A stretch of 64,000 bases of DNA, taken from NCBI GenBank assembly GCA_963971575.1, contig OZ020624.1, forward strand, positions 4,965,001 to 5,029,000, read 5' to 3'. The notes beneath the pieces are model-generated. The model was not told the origin of the DNA and made no database searches. It was given only the letters and a program-made list of their open reading frames with translations. Positions within the stretch are counted from its first letter, which is position 1. Each line of letters begins with the position of its first letter. This DNA comes from Liopterus haemorrhoidalis. Its lineage: Eukaryota; Arthropoda; Insecta; Coleoptera; Dytiscidae. The position numbers and the translations under genes were made by a program. Shown in pieces: positions 39,684 through 50,690 of this stretch.

Positions 39684-39869
39684 TTACATTTTACAGAGTT
39701 GCAGCGTTTGTTTACATAAAGTTATAGAATATAAAATAAAAATTACTTTGACACCACGTATTTCCTCAGCACTGTAGCATTCATTATTTTTCATATATTC
39801 CATGAGCATAAATGCATCAATGTTGGGTAAATTATCACTCTGAGCCCTAACAAAATCTTTATCTGCCAT
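39684..39869 (-). CDS. First-exon ORF in right inverted arm
   Basis: Minus-strand ATG at 39869: MADKDFVRAQSDNLPNIDAF, MLMEYMKNNECYSAEEIRGV, K, then a plausible donor (AAA|gtaatt). It differs from the left copy at one residue (Leu for Ile at position 22) and continues past the arm boundary with EIRGVK, so it is the more complete exon. The following residues to the stop are probably intron. No further exon is visible on the minus strand before the array. Confidence 0.45.
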   Translation of the reverse strand: MADKDFVRAQSDNLPNIDAFMLMEYMKNNECYSAEEIRGVKVIFILYSITLCKQTLQLCKM

Positions 39870-40188
39870 TTTAATAATAAATGCGTGAAAAATTGCTTAA
39901 AAACAAATATAAAACTCTCGAACAATACAATACACACACGTGTGAAGATTATGTTGTAGCTGTATCTGTGATGTGAAACCCCTATCGTTTGACGTCATAC
40001 TCAGTCGTTTTACTCGGCAACCTTCGCTCCGTGGTCGGCTTATTTCAAATTTACAATATTTTAATTTAAAAATTTGGCTATAATATTAATTAAAATGTAA
40101 TTTTTGTTTTGTTAGGTGACATAACTAACATTAACATATCAAAATAATGTAGTTTTAAGGAAATACAAATTTTATGCGTATCCCCTAT

Positions 40189-40945
40189 TGTCAGATTTAT
40201 TACAAAATATTTTAATTTTTTAAATAACAAAAGCGTATTATCTGCCTTGTTTATTTCAATATCTTATTAACATTTTTTATATATAAAAAAAAAAATCACT
40301 TGCTAACCCAGTTACTACGCCTATGCCCTAGTTGTAACTTATTTTAAATTTCCCGCTATACTGTATTTGATCAGTGTGAATCGTACTCGGTTCGCAGCGC
40401 TATCTACTTTTTTCTACTTTGAAATAGACCATAGTGTGTTCTTACAAAAGTGAACAGCTTATAATTAAAAATATTTAATTTTTTTCGGGACAAAAATATA
40501 TTCTCTGGTCATATATATTTTCAAATTTAACGAAATTATAATTGTTATTATTATGTAAAAAATAAATTATTGTAAACGAGTTATACACTGCACAAAAATT
40601 AGAACACTTCTTAAAACAAAATATGTACTGTCTGAAACTGTAATCTACTTATCTTAAATAATGTTATCATACTTAGTTTTTACTTTCTAAATGCAATAAT
40701 CGTGATGTTCACGTAAAAGAAGTTTTCCCCTAACTTTTGTGCACAATGGCTGTATTCAAATGTTATTTATAAGAAAAGAAAATGATAAACACAAGCTGTG
40801 TTTCGCCAAATTTTGGTCGTATCTGTACCTTTCGACCAATAGCGATGTTGGAATATAGACTTGCGCAGAACAAAACTTAAGCACAGATAGAAATAGAAAT
40901 TTATAGTTCCATCTCTCATTGTTGCAGACACTTGAATGTCCTCAC
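40189..40945. other. No gene seen
   Basis: AT-rich. 'actttgaaatagaccatagt' at 40420 recurs at 60715. No coding feature is supported. Confidence 0.4.
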
Positions 40946-41518
40946 GCGCTATATACTTGTTTATAGATATATGGTTAAAATAAACTGAGGAAATATTAGG
41001 ATTTTAACGAGGTATTTTGCGTAAGTGAGTACCAATAAAAGCCGGTCTTACTGTCTCCGCCCCCAGTCAATTACGCCTGGTCTCAAACGACGAGAGTTGA
41101 TACGTCTACAGGTTATAAAACAAAGGTCTATTGTTCTCTGTTGTCCAGATAAGAACAGACCAATAAATGCTCAAATGTACAGATAAACAACAGAGTCGTC
41201 GTTTGACTACCATGGCTGCTAATGGGTTACAATAAACTGAAGAAACATTACGATTTTAACCCGGTATTTTGCGTAAGTGAGTACCAATAAAAGCAGGTCT
41301 TACTGTCTCCGCCCCCAGTCAATTACGCCTGGTCTCAAACGACGAGAGCTGATACGTCCACAAGTTATAAAACAAAGGTCTATTGTTCTCTGGTGTCCAG
41401 ATAAGAACAGACCAATAAATGCTCAAATGTACAGATAAACAATAGAGTCGTCATTTGACTACCCTGGCTGCTAATGGGTTAAAATAAACTGAGGAAATAT
41501 TACGATTTTAACGAGGTA
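40946..41518 (+). repeat. Second, short 252-bp array (about 2.2 units)
   Basis: The unit landmark is at 41160 and 41412, again 252 bp apart, and units are more diverged than in the main array. The array begins with 'tatacttgtttatagatata', which is the inverse of the sequence ending the main array at 38536-38562. It ends by running into a Penelope-like fragment. Confidence 0.85.
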
Positions 41519-41935
41519 CTGTCCGACAGATATTTCGTGACCGGGCGTGAAAGATGCGCGTGATATTTCTAGTGGGGATTATAACTTTGAAACGTGTCAT
41601 ACGTTTGATTTTGACAATGTAAAGATATTACATGTACAACCTAAGGGATTAAATATGGACATGTTAGAAGCGTTTGAGATTAAAAAGGCTGTTTATAAGA
41701 ACAAAAATTTAATGAATGAACAATTATAACTCATTAGTTCTCCGCTTCTAACACCTTTTTAATCCTTCACGTTTTTGCTTTATTATCTTGTTTGTTGTAC
41801 CTACCTGTTGGTATATATTTCAGTAATGTATGCGATTTATTTATTCTGAAGATGACTTTGTAAGTCGATATACCTACGTATCAATACATTAAATAATTTT
41901 GAAACAATAAACCGAGTGTTTTTATTTTAAACTTT
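41519..41935 (+). pseudogene. Penelope-like element 3' fragment
   Basis: The frame reads YNFETCHTFDFDNVKILHVQ, PKGLNMDMLEAFEIKKAVYK and ends NLMNEQL with a stop. H.F.F..VKILH and (M/L)LEA.EIKK are the C-terminal landmarks of Penelope GIY-YIG endonucleases; the catalytic GIY-YIG part is missing. A 3' region with 'gaagatgactttgtaagtcg' and 'gaaacaataaaccg' follows. This is a different family from the palindrome in fy intron 4. Confidence 0.65.
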
Positions 41936-42809
41936 TTTATAAATAATTTAATCTTCTGAAACACACTTGAAAAACATTTTCTTTTGTCAAGTTGGATTAA
42001 ATTTTTAATACGCTTTAATTTTGATAACTAACAAACAAAAGTCATGTTTCTATACATCAAAATGTAGATAAATATTTCTAATATTTTAAAATATTTAAAA
42101 TATGAATCGTTAAATTTGTTTAGAATCAACAGGTTATTTTAGCCTCAAACCTGAAAGAAAATTTCCAATAATCCCCACCATTTTCTTGACGCATGCGCGT
42201 TGTTTTCTCTATGCGTTGTTGCTTACAGTTATCATTAGTGCCCGAGTCTTCTTGTAGTGATGTTAAAACCCGAAATTTTAGTGAATTTTAATAAAATAAT
42301 GACATTTTTTAAATAAAAACAACGAAAGGACAATTTTTAACAAATTTTGATGTTTGAATTTTGTTCGAGTGACAGTTTTATGTGCTTGTGAATGTAGTTG
42401 TTTATATTGTGATTTTTTTTTTAACTTTTATAAAAGTTATTTGTTTTTGTGATTGTGTTTTATTAATTTGGAAAAGTGACTTTATTTTGTGTACCTCGAC
42501 AGAAGCGATCATCTCATAACGATTATGTAAGTTTGTCAAAAGTTTTTTCAAGTTTTTCAAAGTTAAAAAAGTTTTCAAACTTTGTTGTGGATCTTTTTTA
42601 AATAAACAATACTAAGACGAATTAACTATAATTGTATACATTCGGTGTTCCAATCTTAATTAATTTTTTCGGTAAATAACTTTAACAAAAGTTATGACAA
42701 CATTTGCATTGTTTTCAAGTGATGTGTTGTTTATTTTAATGATCGGTCTTTCAAATTGGAAATAAATATATTAGGAGAATAAAATTAAGAAAACATTTCG
42801 TATATATTA
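41936..42809. other. No gene seen
   Basis: AT-rich, with a less AT-rich patch at 42180-42260 that could be a leader exon, but there is nothing to anchor it. No domain-bearing ORF. Confidence 0.35.
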
Positions 42810-42850
42810 CTAGCTGACGTACCCATACTTCGTACGGATTTTGTTAAATA
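42810..42850 (-). mobile_element. Helitron 3' terminus (minus strand)
   Basis: Minus strand: 'ccgta-cgaag-tatgg' hairpin, 'gtacgtcag', then CTAG before T (plus-strand ctag at 42810-42813). Closely related to the end at 24797-24835. Confidence 0.5.
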
Positions 42851-43095
42851 GATTTTTGTTGATAAGTGATTATGATAAGTGATATTTGTAGTGTATAGGT
42901 AGAGTTCCCCATAGCCCCTCCCCCAATATTCATCTAACTAAAAACTACATTGCACAGAATAGAATTGTTTATTCATTCTAAACTTTTCGTATTTGTATTT
43001 TGCTGCTAAGTAAACAATAATTGAGATATTTCAAGTATTTTCTGTAGATAGCCCTCCCCATAGCCTCCCAAATATATATTATTAAAGACTACATT

Positions 43096-43914
43096 TTGTA
43101 GGTATGACCAAAAAACCCTTATACCGTCATTTTGTCGTCTGTCTGTCTGTTCGGTAAAAATTGTAGCCAAACGGCTAAACCTAGAGAGTTGAAATTTGGC
43201 ATGCTTATACAACCTTTGACCCGCACATAGGAAAAATACTAAAACATCTAAAAAACATACCCACCTAAAAATATAAACAAATATGTGCTCATCGAAAACA
43301 AAAATATTTTTTTTTAATTCTGAGTAGGGTATCAAATGAAAGCCCCTTAGTACGTGGATTAACGATAAAATTTTTATTTTTGCAAAATAAATTATTTTGA
43401 AGCGATTTTTGCCAAAATTGTGCAAAAAATTTTTTGTCCCACACCCTGTAGCCCAGATGGTTTAAACTAAAAATCTAAAAAAATTCTAAGTAATGTACAT
43501 TGGTGTGAACCGAAATAGTACAACAGGAATTTTTGATCAGATTATGTTTTCGGAAAATAACGCATTTTTTTCTGGTAAAAACTCGCTGGTAAACGAAGGG
43601 TTTCGAGTTCGAGTACTGAGTGAATTTTATTTTTTCTGTTTTTTTTTTTGCATTTTTATTATGTTGAAATTATTTTGTCAAAATTCTAGTTATATTTTGA
43701 CAAATGTTGTATTTAATTTTTAAGAGCGTAAATTCAATAACCAGTCTTATTATATGATTAACAGACGATAAATTATTTTAAAAATATCGTTCATTTTGCC
43801 GTGATTACTACAAAGTAAAATTTGTCCTACACACTCAGCATACCGCCTTCACTTATTATATACCTGCGAAATCCTGAAATGTGTGAATATTCACCCTTCA
43901 CATCAATTTTTTTA
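43096..43914 (+). repeat. Family A repeat, copy A4
   Basis: Starts 'ttttgtaggtatgaccaaaa' with a (CTGT) run and ends 'acccttcacatcaatttttt'. The part after the tRNA-like module is shortened. The tRNA-like site at about 43574-43620 keeps only a B-box-like 'cgagttcgagtactg'. Confidence 0.8.
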
Positions 43915-44299
43915 GTTAGTATAATCAATTAAATCTGATTATAGACAATACATTGCGTCAAATTTGACATTTTAAAATTTGCACGCGTCCAAATTACTCA
44001 ATACAGGATACAAAGTGTAATTAGTTGAATTACACCATTTCTGGCTATTAGCTTCTATAATAACAACACAATATTTGTCTAGGGATATTTACAAACACAT
44101 AACAAGTTCATATTTTTATTTATTAATAATTATTACCTTAAATATCAAAAGTAAACTTAAATCATTTGCGGGGATATTTTCTTTTAAAGAGGCACTTTTA
44201 TTTCTTTTACAACATATTGAAGATAAGATAATCATGCAGAAAATGTTAAATTGCTAAAGAATAATAATAATAATAATAGTGGCCATTTCATTTTGGAAA
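43915..44299. other. No gene seen; (ATA)n near 44262
   Basis: AT-rich with an (AAT)n microsatellite at 44262-44279, next to the 3' end of the LINE that follows. Confidence 0.4.
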
Positions 44300-45480
44300 T
44301 TTAGATTAGATTAGACTTTATTTAGCATTATTTTGCTACATAAACAAATATTAATAGGTACTAGGTAAATATAATTTCATATAATATATTTTAAAGTAAA
44401 TCTAAACAATTAATATTAATATTTCACACTTAATCTAAAGTATATAGTTTTAACAAAACATTCAAATAACAACTAATAATAAAACATTTACTTATTTTTC
44501 TAAATAATATTTTTTTAATTTCAATTTAAATTGTCTTATATTAGCTACTTCTCTTATACTATCTGGTAACTTATTATAAATTATAACTACCTTAAAAAAT
44601 AACGAATTCTGTGCTGCTTTACTGTTTTTATGCTCCAATGCAAAAGAATTTTTATTTCTAGTATTATAACTATGTATATCTTTGAAAACTTTTAAAACAT
44701 TATTGAAATATTTTGGTACTAACCCAAGTTTGATCTTATGAATAAAAATTAATGAATTAATTTCTAATAGATTTTCAACTTCTAACCACCCTAATTTAAT
44801 TAACATTGTTTTTATATGCGTGTATTTGTTACATTTTAATATGGTTCGCATGTCTCCATTTTGTAAAATTTGCAATCTTTTTAATTCCCCTGAATTTGCC
44901 AAATATAATATAGTTCCCGCAAAATTAAAGTGCGGTAAAATGATTGTGTTAAATACAGTTTTACGAGCCCAGTACGATAAATGCTTAACCACATCTGTTT
45001 AAAAAACCTATCTTTTTAGAATTTTTTTTACAAATATAATCTACGTGTTCACTAAATTTTAATTTGTTGTCTATCATAATGCCCAAATATTTAAAAGTGT
45101 TCACTATTTCTATTTTGGTATTTTCTACATAAATAATAATATCTTCTATTTTCTCTCTTATGTGCACATTACCAAATATCATTGCTTTTGTTTTGTTTGT
45201 ATTTAATTTCAATTTATTGTAATTTAACCATTTTTCTACTCTTTGTAAATCTTCATTTAATTTTAATTCCATTTCTTCTTTGTTAGTTCCTTCAATATAA
45301 ATTAGCGTATCATCTGCAAAAAGATGAAATTTGCAGTGAACTAAAACATTTCTAAAATCATTTATATATAAAATGAACAGTAATGGTCCCAAGATACTAC
45401 CTTTCGGTACACCATACTCTATCAACTTTTCTTTTGATCTTATTTTGTCACATACGACAATTTGTTTTCATAAATACTAC
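44300..45480 (-). mobile_element. 5'-truncated LINE (Jockey/CR1-like)
   Basis: Contains the C-terminal half of a reverse transcriptase (below) and a ~190-bp 3' region ending in 'ctaatctaatctaa' repeats on the minus strand. Everything upstream of the catalytic palm is lost. Confidence 0.75.
44492..45425 (-). pseudogene. LINE reverse transcriptase, frameshifted
   Basis: Frame one (45425-44985) has GVPKGSILGPLLFILYINDF (RT block 4), HLFADDTLIY with the catalytic Asp pair, and NTFKYLGIMIDNKLKFSEH. It hits a stop after NRCG. The adjoining frame continues with KHLSYWARKTVFNTIILPHF to LKLKKYYLEK (thumb and C-terminus). The break is at a T/A homopolymer near 45000-45006, so a 1-bp slip explains it. 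Confidence 0.85.
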
Positions 45481-46402
45481 ACATACATTTCAAAACCACG
45501 ATTCTTGTGCAGAGTGAGGTTATTCAACTTAAGTTCTGCTTAATTTTCAATAATTTGTAGGTAAATCGGTCATATCTGAACGCAATTATGTTTTAAAAAT
45601 ATTTAAAAAATAGATTAAAGCTTAATTTGGATGTGTAAATAGGCTTTGAAAGATATTGTTAGTGTCCATGTAGGGTGAGTCATAAGCAGTATTATCTTTT
45701 CCTAGTAATCAGAAAAAGTGGTATTACAAGTAAAAAGCCATAGTGCAACTCAGCATCTACAGCTGTGAGTTACTATTGGGGTTACTGATCTAATAACTAA
45801 CAATATCATTACATAAATCAAACAGTTTTACTTTCCACTTACTGACAATTGAAAGTATGAGAGTGGCTTCTGTTTGTACATCCTGTGTTTGGGAGTTTTT
45901 TGAGTGTGGCCGGCCCAGCCACAGCCGCTGACCGGCCAAACTAGTTACACCGGAAACGGATCTATACACCGCGAAGGACAAAGGTTTTCATCTCAAGACA
46001 GATTTTTAATCCGAGCTACTAACCTCCAGATTTATATGCAGGGTGTTAGCGGGAAATGTTTTAGCATTTCTAATTTTTTCGTTATCAGAGATACGAAAAG
46101 GGCGCCACATAGCGAAGGTGAGGACTTTTTTTTTTGCTCATCACTTGGATTTTGGGTGGTGAGGACCTTTTGTTTTTTGCTCATCACTTGGATTTTGGGA
46201 GGTGAGGACCTTTTGTTTTTTGCTCATCACTTGGATTTTGGGAAATGAGGACCACCTTTTTTTTGCCAAGGGCGCCAAAACACAGTTTTGCCCCTAGCGC
46301 AAGTTTTCCTTACTGCGGCTCTGTATAATTCATTTGAATGTACAAGTGTAAATAATTAACACAAAAAGCGAGGAACTTCATGGTACACTGAAAGTTCATT
46401 TT
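45481..46402. other. No host gene seen; hAT-type end and 41-43 bp minisatellite
   Basis: At 46117-46262 the motif 'atcacttggattttgggagg' / 'tgaggaccttttg' repeats about four times at 41-43 bp spacing. It is bordered by 'agggcgccacatagc' and 'agggcgccaaaacacag', with 'ttactgcggctctg' resembling a hAT terminus. The repeat unit is the one inside family D. Confidence 0.55.
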
Positions 46403-47420
46403 TAGGGTTTTGTAGGTATAACCAAAAAAACCCTTATACCGTCATTTTGTCGTTTGTCTGTCTGTCTGTCTGTTCGGTAAAAATTGTAGCCAAACGGCTA
46501 AATCTAGAGAGTTGAAATTTGGCATGCTTATACAACTCTTTGACCCGCACATAGGAAAAATACATCTAAATCACATCTAACAATCATATCCCCCTAAAAA
46601 TATAAAAAAAAATTAAAAATTGTGAGTAGGGTATCAAATGAAAGCCTTCGTGGATTAATGATCAAAATTTTATTTTTGCAAAATAAATAATTTTGACGCG
46701 GTTTTGCCAAAACTGTGCAAAAAAAATTTATCCCACACCCTGTAGCCCAAATGGTTTAAACTAAAAATCAGAAAAAAAAATCTAAGTAATGTACATTTGT
46801 GTGAACCGGAACAGTACAACAGGAATTTTTGATGTTTTGTTTCCGGAAATAACGCATTTTTTGTGTTTTTTGCTTGACCATGTAAAATATTTAAAAACTT
46901 ATGTAACTCAGTAACACAGCATGCTTTGATAGTGTAATGGTTAGCGTTCTCGCATTCTAATTTGCAAACTAGAATTCGATCCGATCTCGAATGTTATTTT
47001 TTTCTATTTTTTTTTTTGCATTTTTATTTTGTTTAAATTATTTTTTCAAAATTCTAGTTATATTTGGTTAAATGTTGCATTTAATTTTTAAAATTGTGAA
47101 TTTAATAACCAGTGGAAATTGTTGAAATTGTGTACACGAAATCAGACGGGCGGAGTTATGACTTAAAACAACCAATGGAAGCCATAGGCGCAATTTTCAA
47201 ATTCTTAATGAACCTTGCTATATATATATAAAAAAAAAAAATACTTCACATATTTAGAAACCTAAATAATGGTATTAGGCATTCGAATTAAAATTACCAA
47301 AAAAAAAAAAAAAATTAACATAAAATTTGTTTTGGCATCCCAAATAATCATCATTCACTTACTAAATACCTTCGAAACCCTGAAATGTGTGAAAATTCAT
47401 ACTTCACATCAATTTTTTAG
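46403..47420 (+). repeat. Family A repeat, copy A5 (near full length)
   Basis: Runs from 'agggttttgtaggtataacc' to 'acttcacatcaatttttt'. The flanks form a further inverted pair: 'acttcatggtacact' (46376-46389) and 'agtgtaccatgaagt' (47419-47433), not seen around other copies. Confidence 0.85.
46919..46992 (+). other. tRNA-like module inside family A copy A5
   Basis: 'gatagtgtaatggttagc' (A box) and 'gaattcgatccg' (B box). It differs from the modules at the same position in A1, A2 and A6. Confidence 0.5.
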
Positions 47421-48437
47421 TGTACCATGAAGTCCCTTTGACACTACTTTTTTTTAGTGTACGGTTGTGCGCGCCCTTAAATCATTCTTAACTCTTGCTG
47501 TGCTACTTAAAATGTACCCCACAAAATTTGAATAAAATAACCGTTTTTGAGTTTTATAAATACCATAAATACTTTTATTACCTACTTATGAAACAATGTA
47601 GGTAAATATTTTTTTTCATTTTTTATTTTAAACACCTAATATTAATTAATTTATTTTTCATGAATTTTATTGGTTATTTTTAAGTAAAGGGCGGAGTCAA
47701 CTCCCGGTGAATTCCCTGATTATTGCAAAGCAGCTACCGCCTAAACAACCGCTTCAGTCTTAATCTGGACGTCGGACAGGACGGACTTATCAAGTTGGGC
47801 GTATACTATGCTTTGCTAGAAATTTAGTTAAAATTGCAATTGAAAATATTGTAATTTCAGCTAAAAAACATTTTTAATATATTCCATAGTAAACCTGAAT
47901 ACAAATTATTAATAAATTATTTATTTACGATAAAGTAAAAATGGGGTAAATTTGTACCCCACACCGCAACCAAAGGACACCGTAACGTAAGGGTTAAACA
48001 ATTCCTGATTGAGCTTCATACTCAATCTAATTTTCAGCAGTTTTCCATTTAATTTATCGTGCAGTTATTCAATTTTCCCACGGCTGTTTGGAATAGTGTT
48101 TGTGACAAATGACGCACACAGCGTTCTAGAGGACTGCCCACGCAACTAACCAATGTGTTACGGACCTGCATTAGTCATGAGGTCAGGTTAGACAGGTCGA
48201 CCGGGTTAATTCAAGTCTATGGTGCTCTATAACAACGTTAAACCAACTTTACTATCATGATCTCAAATCGTGATGGACTACTCCGATGGACGATTACCAA
48301 TAGGCTAGAGTTCAGCACTTTAAAATAGAATTCAGGACTTGGAAAATTGATGTGAAGTTTGAATTTTCACATAATTAAGGTTTTCGTAGTTATTTAGTAA
48401 CAAACATTTATGAACATATTTTAAGACAACCTTTTAA
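47421..48437. other. No gene seen; small family A end at 48346
   Basis: Unassigned sequence. At 48346-48420 a terminal fragment of family A ('attgatgtgaagtttgaatt') is present. Confidence 0.4.
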
Positions 48438-48910
48438 AGCCTGGAACATAATGCACAGCGCGCTACGCCGTCAGCGCGCCGTCATTTGCGACGGCGTTGC
48501 GTCAACGCCGTTGAGATTTTCGCCTGCACACAATGCAATAATTTTTAACGCCGTCAAGTGTCACTTGACAACCTATATCTGTGTTTATACGTGCGCTTTC
48601 TTTTATTAAAAGTATAATGGATGATGAAGACTTGTGTGTGATGTTATTTATGTTGTATGCAAGTTATTTATACAAACAAACACTTTACCATTCAGTAAAA
48701 ACTGAGGTTAGGTGTTCTGCGTCAACGTTCAACGGCGTCAAAAGTTGGAAGTTGACGAACATTCAGTATCAACGGCGTTCGAACGCCGCTAGGACGTTAC
48801 ACATTCTGTGCACTTGCGTACGTCAGCTTGGTTTTAACTTTCTTCTGACAGATAGCGCCGTCCGAACGCCGTCAACGCGCCGTAGAACTCGTTGCATTCT
48901 GTTCCCCACT
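48438..48910 (+). mobile_element. PIF/Harbinger-like element, 473 bp, TSD TAA
   Basis: The ends 'agcctggaacataatgcac' and the complement of 'tgcattctgttccccact' are flanked by TAA (48435-48437 and 48911-48913). Clusters of 'aacgccg' / 'cggcgtt' lie inside both ends. An ATG at 48617 opens MDDEDLCVMLFMLYASYLYK, a short acidic-then-hydrophobic start comparable to that of the element at 3243. Confidence 0.7.
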
Positions 48911-48913
48911 TAA

Positions 48914-49622
48914 CGCTTCGGGTCGCATTCAGTATGTTTTTTATTTTATTGTTACCTCTCCTTCTTCCTGTTCTCCTTATGGTTTCCCTCTCCGATCTCC
49001 TTCCTTCTTGCTTCCTGTTCTCTCGCCCATCTTTGCTTTATTTTATTTTATTTCATTCTCTTCCCTTCCAACTATTTCTTCACCCCTCCTCCTATCTCTC
49101 TTCCTTCCTCCCCATTTCTAGGTAACCTCATCCCCTTTCCTTCCTTCTTTCCTTTATCCCTTCCTGTTATCCTTCCCCAATCTCCATCCGTCTTGCCTCT
49201 AATTCCCTCGCCCACCTCTCCCCCCTTCCATCTTCGTGCAACAGGTCTAATGTGCTCCCCGACCATACTGTCATCTCTCTACACCTCTTCGCGAGGTGCT
49301 CTATATCTTCCTCCTCCTCCCCGCACATCCTGCACATCTTATCCTCCTGTTTCCTCCAATATCTATTTCCTCTCTCTTCATTCCCGCACCTTAGCCTCGT
49401 AATCCTCCTAACTCTTCCTCCTGACCTTCCTCTTTCTCCCTTCAAGTAGCTTGGTACCCCTATAGTTCTGACCTCCTTATATCTCCCTGCGCTCCTTGAT
49501 TTGTCTATGCCGCTATTCTAACTTTCGTACTTAACCGCCCTCCTTTCTGTACCCACTTTCATCTCATCCCCTTTCAGTTCCTCTCTTACAATATACCCTG
49601 GTGTTGTTCTATCTACCCCTAA
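48914..49622 (-). pseudogene. R1-like LINE C-terminal region, copy 1
   Basis: The minus strand gives RLRCGNEERGNRYWRKQEDK, then MCRMCGEEEEDIEHLAKRC. The Cys-x2-Cys...His-x4-Cys knuckle is the C-terminal zinc motif of many insect LINE reverse transcriptases. The composition is strikingly purine-rich on the coding strand. Only the C-terminal part is present, and it ends where copy 2 continues into the thumb region. Confidence 0.65.
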
Positions 49623-50589
49623 CTATATAAATATAAAAATTATTTGAAACCCACAAATATGTTTAAAAAATTACAGAACATTGTTGTGTAATACCTATTA
49701 TTAAGTTATTTAGCAATAACATTTTTATAATAATTTTTCTACAATCAAAAATATCCTATTAGATAGATAAAAATTCTGTGCAAAATTTGATTTATAGATT
49801 GGCACTAATTTTATTGCAGATTGTTAGTTTTGTATAAAAAACTAATAATTTCTGGGGGTTGTACGTAGCGTTAATCGATGTATTGTAAGTTTATTTGTTA
49901 TCTTTTTGTATTTACATGTATGGAATAATTTGCAAATAAATTATTATTATTATTATTATTTTTCATTTGTAAATACAGTTATTTTCTTATGTAAATACTG
50001 TAGAATCTTCTCAATATGATCATAAAGGTATGCTAGTTATTACGTCTTCAACATTATTTGAAATAATATTCAGGTCATCTACTCTAAGATCTTGTAATAC
50101 CCATTAAACTGTAGACAGATATTTAAACTCTCTGAAAAGCATAAATTTTCAAGTGGAACTTATCGTTGTTGGTCATAATTTCATTGTTGTCATATGTGGT
50201 GTGTCACCTTGTCACAATTTCCGGTTAAGGCGAACAATAAGTACGTGGGTCAGTGATATGTCACAGTTATCCGGTCTACAAGGTTCTGGCCATGACAACT
50301 TCAACATTTTCACTAATTAAGGGAAATGGTCTTTTAAGTAATCTCACTGTGGCTGACTACAATTCGTTTATGGCATTTTAACTTGTGCGTAAATCTGATA
50401 AGGGGAAATTACTGTAAGAGATCACCACTTCCGGTTGATAAGTTTTGTAAATATATCATGAATGATGAAATTGTGCCCGTGTGGAGATAACAATAGAACG
50501 TCTTCACTGATACAACATTGTAAAGAAATATTTTCATTTGTAAAATTTTGAATAAATTGTGCCCAGTGGATGAGTAGAACTTTTGACGT
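49623..50589. other. No gene seen; (ATT)n-tailed repeat end at 49860-49966
   Basis: 'tgcaaataaattattattat' at 49930-49966 looks like the simple-repeat tail of a retroelement. The rest holds no supported feature. Confidence 0.4.
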
Positions 50590-50690
50590 TCCTTTCTTTT
50601 CCCCCCTTATGCTTCCCACTGGGCCTCTTCCTTCCTTCCTTTACACCTTCCTGTTCTCCTTCCCCAATCTCAATCCTTCTTGCCCCTAAT

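Larger units (their letters stand above)
35020..40188. mobile_element. 5.2-kb element with ~420-bp inverted ends and internal 252-bp array
   Basis: Left arm 35020-35436 and right arm 39765-40188 are inverted copies starting 'aataggggatacgcataaaa'. Both carry the same ATG exon (MADKDFVRAQSDNLPNIDAF). Between them lie twelve 252-bp units (35441-38464), a partial unit, a small hairpin element (38604-38842) and two inner copies of the 'aataggggataggcatgatt' end (39025 and 39247). I see no target duplication. The layout resembles foldback-type transposons, but the family is unknown to me. Confidence 0.7.

Noticed and set aside
41519..41935. Hammerhead ribozyme in the Penelope-like 3' region
   Set aside because: Penelope-like elements often carry one, but I found no CTGATGA...GAAA core in this window's fragments.
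48914..49622. Plus-strand ORFs rich in Ser/Pro/Leu
   Set aside because: They are shadows of the purine-rich minus-strand LINE coding sequence.
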